Source: Pantoea sp. alder81 (GTDB lineage: Bacteria; Pseudomonadota; Gammaproteobacteria; Enterobacterales; Enterobacteriaceae). Taken from it: a stretch of 64,000 nt of DNA. The notes beneath the pieces were generated by a model that was given only the letters and a program-made list of their open reading frames with translations, was not told the origin of the DNA and made no database searches. Each line of letters begins with the position of its first letter. Within the stretch, counting starts at the first letter, position 1. A program made the position numbers and the translations under genes. Location of the stretch: the NCBI RefSeq assembly GCF_020179835.1, contig NZ_JAIUDA010000008.1, forward strand, positions 208,104 through 272,103, read 5' to 3'. Positions 8,476 through 15,274 of this stretch are shown here, piece by piece.

Positions 8476-8871
8476 TTACTCTTCAGAATCCCCAGCATCT
8501 GAGTCATCTGATGATTCGCTAGCGAAGTCTTCGCGACGATCACGACGCTCATCTTTCGCTTTAACCATCGGAGATGCTTCAGTTACCGCGTGCTTAACGC
8601 GCATAACCATGCTGCGGATAACGGCGTCGTTGAAGCGGAAGTTAGTTTCCAGCTCGTCAATCACTTCCTGCGGCGCTTCTACGTTCAGCAGAACATAGTG
8701 AGCTTTGTGCAGTTTGTTGATTGGGTAAGCCAGCTGACGGCGGCCCCAGTCTTCCAGACGGTGAATCGTGCCCTGTGCACCGGTGATAGCACCAGTGTAA
8801 CGCTCGATCATACCTGGAACCTGTTCGCTCTGGTCAGGGTGGACCATAAATACGATTTCGTAATGACGCAT
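8476..8871 (-). CDS. rpsF: Ribosomal protein bS6
   Basis: 131 aa. S6 lies on the 30S platform next to S18. MRHYEIVFMVHPDQSEQVPGMIERY opens a ferredoxin-like fold. The acidic tail (FASESSDDSDAGDSEE) is where RimK adds glutamates in E. coli. First gene of its operon, with ribosome site AAGGAG before the ATG at 8871. Confidence 0.98.
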   Translation of the reverse strand: MRHYEIVFMVHPDQSEQVPGMIERYTGAITGAQGTIHRLEDWGRRQLAYPINKLHKAHYVLLNVEAPQEVIDELETNFRFNDAVIRSMVMRVKHAVTEASPMVKAKDERRDRREDFASESSDDSDAGDSEE

Positions 8872-8966
8872 CGATAGCTCCTTACGGATTATTCAGCCTC
8901 CTGTCGGGGTCAGCTGCGGCCCATGGAAGCAAGGAACGTTATAGGTAGTGAATCATTTAAATGAAA
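8872..8966 (-). promoter_or_regulatory. rpsF operon promoter and S6:S18-binding leader
   Basis: Reading leftwards: a -35-like TTTCAT (8961-8966), a 17-bp spacer and -10 TATAAC (8938-8943), then a leader of about 60 nt. The leader contains GGGCCGCAGCTGACCCC (revcomp of 8906-8922), a GGG/CCC stem enclosing CCG. In E. coli and relatives a CCG-containing hairpin in the rpsF leader binds the S6:S18 complex for feedback; this is the likely equivalent. The rest of the gap to 9254 shows no supported gene. Confidence 0.5.
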
Positions 8967-9254
8967 CACACCTCTGAATGCAGCTGAAAAATTGACGCGT
9001 AATCATACTGGCGTACCCCAGGAAACTCAAGCGCACAATTCATCAAATCGTGGGGGTCATGCCAATTAAGCGCACCTTTTGTGCTAAGGATTAAGATTCA
9101 GCAGGTTAGTGAAGGATTGTTCAAAATTGCTGATGGAGGCGTTCAACAGGGCGATCTGGCATCAATGTGGCGAAGAACTAAACTATTTACAGGCGCAACG
9201 GTTTGGCTTATTCGCGGCGTCTGAGAGTGCAATCCCTGAGGTGAGGAGTCGAAT

Positions 9255-9461
9255 ATGAAAACCATCATTTTCGCCACTTTACTGGGTCTCTTCCTGTCTC
9301 CACCCGCTTTCGCCAGCTCCGCTGACTACGCGCAGCAGATGAGAAGTAACAGCAGCAATGCGGCTTCAGGCTATGTCTATGTCAACCGGCTGGATGCGCC
9401 TGGCAGTAACCCGGTCAGTGCGAATACCAGTGCAGCAGATCGTTTATCTTCACAACTGTAA
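9255..9461 (+). CDS. Small secreted protein of unknown function
   Basis: 68 aa, family not recognised. A clear signal peptide (MKTIIFATLLGLFLSPPAFA, cleavage before SSADY) leaves a mature chain of about 48 residues, rich in Ser, Asn and Ala, without cysteine or a lipobox, so a soluble periplasmic or exported peptide. The start has a good ribosome site (TGAGGAG, 7 nt before ATG) and the gene ends at a strong terminator, which together support a real monocistronic gene. In E. coli the corresponding interval carries unrelated genes. Confidence 0.7.
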   Translation: MKTIIFATLLGLFLSPPAFASSADYAQQMRSNSSNAASGYVYVNRLDAPGSNPVSANTSAADRLSSQL

Positions 9462-9475
9462 ATCGGAAGACGTAA

Positions 9476-9507
9476 CGGGCTGGCCTCTTTGCCAGCCCGA
9501 GTTTTTT
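9476..9507 (+). terminator. Terminator after the small secreted gene
   Basis: Stem CGGGCTGGC (9476-9484), loop CTCTTT, GCCAGCCCG (9491-9499), then AG and six T. The T-run touches the stop codon of the convergent yjfP. Confidence 0.88.
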
Positions 9508-10256
9508 CACAGCTGATGTTTGAAAAAACTCACCAGCGCGGTGAGGGCTGACGGCGTAATTTTGTGGCCAATCTGCTTTTCTGACAGGTAAGTGATTTTG
9601 TCATTCAACGCGGCTTCACGCAGCGCTTTCTCCAGACGGACGGTTTCGGCAAACGGCACCACTTCATCGGCTTCGCCGTGCCACAACAGCAACGGGCGAT
9701 TAGCCAGTTTATCCAGCTGCTGGCTGGGATCGTAAGGCGCCAGCGGTGCGAGGCGGGCGGCAAGCGTCTCTTTTTGCTCTGGCGTGCGCGCCACCAGCGG
9801 CGGGAACAGCGTTTGACTCAACTGCATAAAGTAACCTGAGCCCATCATGCAAGCGACACTATGAATCTGCGGATAGCGCACCATCGCGCCGAGTGCCGTC
9901 ATGCCGCCCATCGAGGCACCAGCCACCGCAAAGCGCTCATCGGCAATCCAGTCGTTCTCACGCAGCGCTGCTTCTAACAACGGCACTTCGTCGATGTTCT
10001 GTTTGAGGATCTCCCAGAAGTGCGTCATGCGCGTTTCGGTATCCCCGTTGTAGCGCGCCCCGTGCATGTCGGCGTCTGGCATTATCACGCGAAAACCGGC
10101 CTGCGCCAGTGCCACCGCAAAGTAGCTGTACACCTCTTTGGATGAGGTAAATCCGTGATAAAACAGGATGGTGGGTAAACGTGCCTGCCGCTGTCCCGCG
10201 GGAGCCGTGTGAATACACTCAATGCCTGCCAGGTTTTCCGTTGCCAACTCAATCAT
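9507..10256 (-). CDS. yjfP: YjfP, alpha/beta-hydrolase esterase
   Basis: 249 aa, matching E. coli YjfP, a cytosolic carboxylesterase with activity on short acyl esters in vitro; the natural substrate is unknown. Motifs: FYHGFTSSKEVYSYF (oxyanion region), the nucleophile elbow GASMGG (Ser about 111), the acid in LLWHGEADEVVP, and the C-terminal His in GHKITPSAL. An upstream ATG at 10283 is possible, but 10256 has GGAGG 5 nt before it and aligns with E. coli. A Fur-box-like sequence lies 11 bp before the start, suggesting iron control in this lineage. Confidence 0.9.
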   Translation of the reverse strand: MIELATENLAGIECIHTAPAGQRQARLPTILFYHGFTSSKEVYSYFAVALAQAGFRVIMPDADMHGARYNGDTETRMTHFWEILKQNIDEVPLLEAALRENDWIADERFAVAGASMGGMTALGAMVRYPQIHSVACMMGSGYFMQLSQTLFPPLVARTPEQKETLAARLAPLAPYDPSQQLDKLANRPLLLWHGEADEVVPFAETVRLEKALREAALNDKITYLSEKQIGHKITPSALTALVSFFKHQL

Positions 10257-10267
10257 ACCGCCTCCGT

Positions 10268-10282
10268 TGAGAATGATTATCA
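10268..10282 (-). promoter_or_regulatory. Fur-box-like site before yjfP
   Basis: TGAGAATGATTATCA matches the 7-1-7 Fur core TGATAATNATTATCA at all but one fixed position. On the minus strand it includes a -10-like GATAAT (10276-10281), so Fur binding there could block transcription of yjfP. Confidence 0.55.
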
Positions 10283-10416
10283 CCCGTCACAGTGTAAGCG
10301 CTGAACGGCAAAACGCGAGCGACTTCACATTTAATCAGAATAATTTCTGTACTAAACCTTTTGCCGCATTTGCCGTTGATCTTGTACCCCTCCAATAATC
10401 TTGAAATAGGTACTTT

Positions 10417-12348
10417 ATGAAGCGTCTCTCTCTCAGCGCCATGGGTCTCGGCATTAAACTGTCTGTATTGACGTCTTTAAGCGTGGCGATTGTGCTGTTT
10501 ACCTTGACCTTAACCCTGAGCCATAACGCGGCACGCCAACTGGAGCAGTTGGCCACCGACGATATGCAGAATCAGGTGTTGGGCATCAATGAAATGGCCA
10601 CCATGTTTAACGCCACTTTGTCTGAAGAAGTGGCGAATTACACCAAGCTGTTCCAAAGCTTCCTGCCTAAACGCTTTAGCCGTGATGAAAATGAGCGTGT
10701 CCAGGTCGGCGAACTCAGTACGCCAACGCTGCGCGCCGGACTGAAAACGCTCAATCTTGATCAAATCGCCGTGGATGATTTTCTCGATCGCACCGGCGCG
10801 GTGTCGACCATCTTTGTGCGCGACGGTGAAGACTATGTCCGTATCGCTACCTCATTGAAAAAACAGGACGGCAACCGCGCCATCGGCACCAAATTGGATC
10901 GCAGCAGCGCGGCATGGCGCAGCGTTAATCAGGGCGAAGTTTATCGCGGACTGGCCACGCTGTTTGGCCATCGCTATATCACCCAGTACCAGCCAGTGCA
11001 GGATGAGAGCGGTGCGGTGATCGCCATTCTGTTCGTCGGCGTGCAGATCGATACGCAATACGCCCTGATGCGTGACAAAGTGCTGGCGCGCCATCTTGGC
11101 GACAGTGGCAACTTTTTTGTTCTGAACGGCACCCCCGGCAGCACGCAGGGGCAATATCTGTTTGATCGTGAATCAGAGGGCAAATTGCCGCGTTGGGATC
11201 AGACCGTCCAGGAGCAGCTGTTAACCCAGCCAAAAGGGTTGATGAGTATTGAGCTCGACGGTGAAACTACATTATTGGCGTGGCAGCAACTGCCGGGCTG
11301 GAACTGGATTATCGCGGGAAAAGTGAGTCGCGCCAGCCTGCTGGCTCCCATTACCCAGAGCCGCAACCTGTTTATCGTGATTGGCTTTGCACTGGTCATC
11401 GCTTTCGCCGTGGGCTTTATCTGGTACAGCCGCCGCGCCATTACGCGTCCGTTACAACAGGTGATTCATCTGGCGGAGCAGTATGCGGCCGGGAATTTGC
11501 AGGCGCATCTGGATTCTAACCGTCGTGACGAAATCGGCCAACTGGTGGCAGCCATTAATGGCATCGGCGATGGACTGGAAAAAGTGGTGAGTCAGGTTCG
11601 CCATGCGGCACGCGATATCAGCCGAGGCACCGATACGATCGCCGCCAGCAGCTCCAGCATCAGTGAGCAGATCAATCGTCAGGCGAGTAGCGTGGAAGAG
11701 ACCTCTGCCAGCATGGAGCAGTTTGGTGCAACTGTCGCGCAAACCGCGGCCAACGTGCGCCAGGCGATGGCGCTGGTCGGTGAAGCGGCCAGCACCGTCA
11801 ATCATGGTGGCAGTACAGTGGCACGCTCTGTCGAAACCATGGCGGAGATCCGCGTGGCTTCACAAAGCATCGCCGATATCACCCATGTGATTGAGTCGAT
11901 TGCTTTCCAGACCAATATTCTGGCACTTAACGCGGCGGTGGAAGCGGCGCGTGCCGGTGAGCATGGCAAAGGCTTTGCCGTGGTGGCAGCGGAGGTGCGT
12001 GCGCTAGCGCAGCGCAGTGCCAACGCGGCGAAAGAGATCGATAACTTGATCGCCACCTCCATCGATAAAGTGGCGGCCGGGCATACGCTGTCTGAGCAAA
12101 CGCGCGATGCGATGCAGCATATCGTCAGTCATATTGAGCAGGTCAAAACGCTGATGGGCGAGATCAATATCGCTGCCCAGGAGCAGGCGGCGGGCATTGG
12201 TCAGGTGAATCTGGCGATGAATCATATTGGCCAGGCGACGCACCAAAGCAGCGATATGATTACCCAATCGGAAACCACTGCGCAAACGCTGAGCCAGCAA
12301 GGTCATCATTTGACCCAGCTCGTGAGTGTTTTTCATCTGAAAGACTGA
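10417..12348 (+). CDS. Methyl-accepting chemotaxis protein, Cache-type sensor
   Basis: 643-aa transmembrane chemoreceptor. TM1 is about 11-34, the periplasmic sensor about 35-316, TM2 about 317-337, HAMP about 338-392, then the coiled-coil signalling domain. The sensor resembles the Cache_3-Cache_2 fold (TIFVRDGEDYVRIAT, AILFVGVQIDT). The kinase-binding hairpin tip is about 491-545 (IAFQTNILALNAAVEAARAGE). The C-terminus ends VSVFHLKD with no NWETF-type CheR-tethering pentapeptide, so adaptation would rely on other receptors. The ligand is not predictable from sequence. No chemotaxis genes are nearby; E. coli has no receptor here. Confidence 0.93.
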   Translation: MKRLSLSAMGLGIKLSVLTSLSVAIVLFTLTLTLSHNAARQLEQLATDDMQNQVLGINEMATMFNATLSEEVANYTKLFQSFLPKRFSRDENERVQVGELSTPTLRAGLKTLNLDQIAVDDFLDRTGAVSTIFVRDGEDYVRIATSLKKQDGNRAIGTKLDRSSAAWRSVNQGEVYRGLATLFGHRYITQYQPVQDESGAVIAILFVGVQIDTQYALMRDKVLARHLGDSGNFFVLNGTPGSTQGQYLFDRESEGKLPRWDQTVQEQLLTQPKGLMSIELDGETTLLAWQQLPGWNWIIAGKVSRASLLAPITQSRNLFIVIGFALVIAFAVGFIWYSRRAITRPLQQVIHLAEQYAAGNLQAHLDSNRRDEIGQLVAAINGIGDGLEKVVSQVRHAARDISRGTDTIAASSSSISEQINRQASSVEETSASMEQFGATVAQTAANVRQAMALVGEAASTVNHGGSTVARSVETMAEIRVASQSIADITHVIESIAFQTNILALNAAVEAARAGEHGKGFAVVAAEVRALAQRSANAAKEIDNLIATSIDKVAAGHTLSEQTRDAMQHIVSHIEQVKTLMGEINIAAQEQAAGIGQVNLAMNHIGQATHQSSDMITQSETTAQTLSQQGHHLTQLVSVFHLKD

Positions 12349-12357
12349 TGTGAGTCG

Positions 12358-12391
12358 GGAAGATGGCCTAAACTGGAGCCATCTTCCTTTT
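12358..12391 (+). terminator. Terminator between the chemoreceptor and bsmA
   Basis: Stem GGAAGATGGC (12358-12367), 10-nt loop, GCCATCTTCC (12378-12387), then TTTT. It starts 10 bp after the receptor stop and ends just before the bsmA ribosome site, so bsmA depends on readthrough or on a promoter inside the receptor gene. Confidence 0.75.
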
Positions 12392-12403
12392 CAGGAGCTT
12401 GTT

Positions 12404-12730
12404 ATGCGTCGCCTCTTACTGGTGTTGTGCTTGTTATTAACCGGTTGTGCCGCGTTTAAAACCACCCCCGAAGCCCCACCGCCGCCCACCAGCCACGCGC
12501 AGGAGATCAGCCGTGCGCAAAGTTATGGTTTGCGCAAGCTCGGCAACATTACCGTCTCCACCCGTGGTTCACCGGATGATGCCGAACGCGCACTGGCTGC
12601 ACGAGCGAATCAGGCGGGCGCCGTGTATTACCAAATCCTGATGCTGGATGAAACCACACTACCCGGCTTTTGGTACGGCACCGCGATTCTCTATGGCGCG
12701 CCATCAGCCAGCGCTGGCTCGCAGCAGTAG
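12404..12730 (+). CDS. bsmA: BsmA, biofilm/stress lipoprotein (DUF1471)
   Basis: 108 aa, homologous to E. coli BsmA (YjfO), a lipoprotein that affects biofilm formation and peroxide/acid stress survival. The signal peptide ends in a lipobox (LLLTGC, lipidated Cys about 16), then a Pro-rich linker and the DUF1471 fold with RGSPDDAERALAARANQAGA. The ATG at 12404 is chosen because TCAGGAGC precedes it and it gives a proper lipoprotein signal; a longer frame from 12350 would run through the terminator. Its 3' end overlaps the 3' end of convergent aidB by 27 bp. Confidence 0.88.
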   Translation: MRRLLLVLCLLLTGCAAFKTTPEAPPPPTSHAQEISRAQSYGLRKLGNITVSTRGSPDDAERALAARANQAGAVYYQILMLDETTLPGFWYGTAILYGAPSASAGSQQ

Positions 12731-14332
12731 GCGCGCGCTGAGATCGTCACTCAGCGAACGCCGCCCCCGCATATCCAGATGTTGATCGCACCAGCCATCG
12801 GCCAACGGCGGTTCTGCCACTTTCAACAGAATCGCTGCCGTCGCCAGTTGTAAAAGCGCCTGCGTGACCTCGCGCGCCGTGCCTTCGCGCACATGATTGA
12901 GCTGCAGCCTTAACTGACGCCAGCGACGATCAAAGTGGCGATTTATGCCTTTTACGGCTTCAAATTCATCATTGAGCATAGTCATCACATCGGCCTGACG
13001 ACCCAGCACGCGCAGCACGTCGAGGCACATCACGTTGCCGGAGCCCTCCCAGATGCTGTTGACCGGCATCTCGCGGTAGAGACGAGGCAGCTCACTCTCT
13101 TCGCAATAGCCGATACCGCCCAGCACTTCCATCGACTCCGCCACAAATGGCATGCCGGCTTTGCAGATGCCAAACTTGGCGGCAGGTGTGAAAAGCCGCG
13201 CATATAAACGTTCATGCTCGCTGGCGGGGGTTGACCATGCGCGCGCTAATCGCATGAGCAGCGCTGTCTGTCCTTCCAGCTGCAGCGCCTGCTGCGCCAG
13301 CACGGTGCGCATTAATGGCTGATCGCTGAGGTTTTTGCCCATCACCTGACGCTGCTGCGCGTGATGCAGAGCAATCGACAGGGCACGCCGCATCAAACCA
13401 TGGCTACCCAATGCGCAATCAAGGCGCGTCATGCCACCCATTTTCAGGATAAGCCTTACACCATCGCCCTCTTCGCCCATCAACCAGCCTATCGCATCCT
13501 GAAACTCCACTTCGGCGCTGGCGTTAGAGCGGTTGCCCAGCTTGTCTTTTAGGCGTTCAATGCGAATCGCGTTGCGCATGCCATCAGGCAGCAGGCGCGG
13601 CAGAAAGAAGCAGCTCAGCCCCTGTGAGGTTTGCGCCAGTATCAGATGCGCATCGCTTTGTGGCACGGAGAAAAACCATTTATGACCGGTGAAGCGATAA
13701 GGCTCGCCTGTGCCGTGCACACCAATCGGTTCCGCGCGCGTGCTGTTGCTGAGCACATCGGTTCCGCCCTGCTTCTCGGTCATGCCCATGCCAATCAACA
13801 GGCCGCGCTTTTTATTACCCGGCTGATGATGTGCATCGTAACGATCGCTCAGCAGCGCCTCGCGCCAATCAGCGTAGACCTCCGGCAGATGATTTTGCAG
13901 TAGCGGAATGGCGGCGTGGGTCATGGTCACAGGACAGAGCGAACCCGCTTCAACTTGCGCGTGCAAAATAAAACGCGCGGCTCGTGCCACCATGGCATTA
14001 GGCTGCACATTCGGCTGCCAGCTGAGATTGTGCAAGCGGCTGGCGCACAATCCCTGCATCAACAGGTGCCATGCCGGGTGAAAGCGCACCTCGTCTAGCC
14101 GCTCACCGCGTGCGTCGTAGCGCTGCAGCTCAGGTGGTTGGGTATTGGCCAGACGGCCCAATTCAAGGGATTCGGCGCTGCCGAGTTGCAGTCCAACGGA
14201 GGCCAGCCATTCGCGGTCCCAGCCTGCACCTTCGCGTGCCACCGCCTCGCATAAGGCGATATCGTGGGTGAATAAATTGCTGTTACTAAGAGGATGGGGC
14301 TGATTGAAAATGCTGTGGGTTGTCCAGGTCAT
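12704..14332 (-). CDS. aidB: AidB, FAD-dependent acyl-CoA dehydrogenase-like protein
   Basis: 542 aa (E. coli 541) with near full-length similarity. In E. coli it is part of the adaptive (Ada) response to alkylating agents; it binds FAD and DNA and is thought to limit alkylation damage. Motifs: GMGMTEKQGGTDV (about 163-175), HKWFFSVPQSDAH, LKMGGMTRLDCALG and the MEVLGGIGYCEESELPRLYREMPVNS block, ending in a DNA-binding C-terminal domain. No Ada box was identified in the short gap to rlmB. Confidence 0.96.
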   Translation of the reverse strand: MTWTTHSIFNQPHPLSNSNLFTHDIALCEAVAREGAGWDREWLASVGLQLGSAESLELGRLANTQPPELQRYDARGERLDEVRFHPAWHLLMQGLCASRLHNLSWQPNVQPNAMVARAARFILHAQVEAGSLCPVTMTHAAIPLLQNHLPEVYADWREALLSDRYDAHHQPGNKKRGLLIGMGMTEKQGGTDVLSNSTRAEPIGVHGTGEPYRFTGHKWFFSVPQSDAHLILAQTSQGLSCFFLPRLLPDGMRNAIRIERLKDKLGNRSNASAEVEFQDAIGWLMGEEGDGVRLILKMGGMTRLDCALGSHGLMRRALSIALHHAQQRQVMGKNLSDQPLMRTVLAQQALQLEGQTALLMRLARAWSTPASEHERLYARLFTPAAKFGICKAGMPFVAESMEVLGGIGYCEESELPRLYREMPVNSIWEGSGNVMCLDVLRVLGRQADVMTMLNDEFEAVKGINRHFDRRWRQLRLQLNHVREGTAREVTQALLQLATAAILLKVAEPPLADGWCDQHLDMRGRRSLSDDLSARLLLRASAG

Positions 14333-14421
14333 AATGTGGCATCTCCCTCATAAAACGCATGGTTCAAGTATGAGGGGGATGTGCAGTTATGCCTGGCTCA
14401 GAAACACTTTTGCGGCGGGGA

Positions 14422-15156
14422 TCACGCCAAACGCTGACGCACCGCTTCGAACAGGCAGACGCCGGTTGCGACAGAGACGTTCAGTGAAGAGACGCTGCCA
14501 GCCATTGGGATGCTGATCAGCTCATCGCAGTGTTCACGGGTCAGACGACGCATGCCTTCGCCTTCCGCGCCCATCACCAGCGCCATCGGGCCGGTCATTT
14601 TGCTCTGGTACACGTTGTGATCGGCTTCGCCTGCGGTGCCCACCACCCAGATGTTGTACTCCTGCAGTAAACGCAGGGTACGTGCCAGGTTGGTGACACG
14701 AATCAGGGGCACGTTTTCTGCTGCGCCACTGGCGACTTTTTTCGCCGTGGCATTCAGCGGAGCGGCACGATCTTTCGGCACAATCACCGCATGTACGCCA
14801 GCAGCATCAGCGCTACGCAGACAGGCTCCGAGGTTATGCGGATCGGTAACGCCATCCAGTACCAGCAGGAACGGTTTATCCAGACTTTGCAGCAGATCCG
14901 GTAAATCGCCTTCCTGATAGTTTTTACCCTGCTTCACGCGCGCCACGATACCCTGATGCACACCGCCTTCCACCTGGCTATCGAGCCATTGGCGGTTAGC
15001 CACCTGAACCACAATTCCCTGAGCTTCCAGTGCGGCAATCAGTGGCTGCAGGCGACGATCGTCACGGCCTTTGAGAATAAAGACTTCCTGGAAACGCTGA
15101 GGATCACGTTCCAGCAGCGCCTGCACGGCATGAATACCAAAAATTATTTCACTCAT
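14422..15156 (-). CDS. rlmB: RlmB, 23S rRNA Gm2251 2'-O-methyltransferase
   Basis: 244 aa (E. coli 243). A SPOUT-class enzyme that methylates G2251 in the 23S rRNA P-loop with S-adenosylmethionine. The N-terminal substrate-binding domain (about 1-75) precedes the knotted catalytic domain, which shows DPHNLGACLRSADAAGVHAV, VMGAEGEGMRRLT and SIPMAGSVSSLNVSVATGV. The ATG at 15156 aligns with E. coli (MSEIIFGIHAVQ); a TTG four codons upstream is the alternative. Downstream of rnr in the same direction. Confidence 0.96.
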   Translation of the reverse strand: MSEIIFGIHAVQALLERDPQRFQEVFILKGRDDRRLQPLIAALEAQGIVVQVANRQWLDSQVEGGVHQGIVARVKQGKNYQEGDLPDLLQSLDKPFLLVLDGVTDPHNLGACLRSADAAGVHAVIVPKDRAAPLNATAKKVASGAAENVPLIRVTNLARTLRLLQEYNIWVVGTAGEADHNVYQSKMTGPMALVMGAEGEGMRRLTREHCDELISIPMAGSVSSLNVSVATGVCLFEAVRQRLA

Positions 15157-15205
15157 TTGTTTGCTCAAGGTTGTATGTATCTATCTGAAAATATGGGCAT
15201 TAATT

Positions 15206-15230
15206 AGGGTCGACCATTTATGGCGACCCT
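15206..15230. repeat. Palindrome in the rnr-rlmB gap
   Basis: AGGGTCG ... CGACCCT arms around CCATTTATGG. The loop is the complement-symmetric motif also found in the REP-like array after aaeR. It lies within an operon, so it may affect mRNA stability or partial termination between rnr and rlmB. Confidence 0.5.
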
Positions 15231-15274
15231 TGCTTCATGATGCGATCAGCCCTTTAGACTTCGCGATCCAGCCC

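Noticed and set aside
9958..10218. 86-codon frame inside yjfP on the same strand
   Set aside because: Out-of-frame shadow; yjfP has conserved hydrolase motifs throughout this interval.
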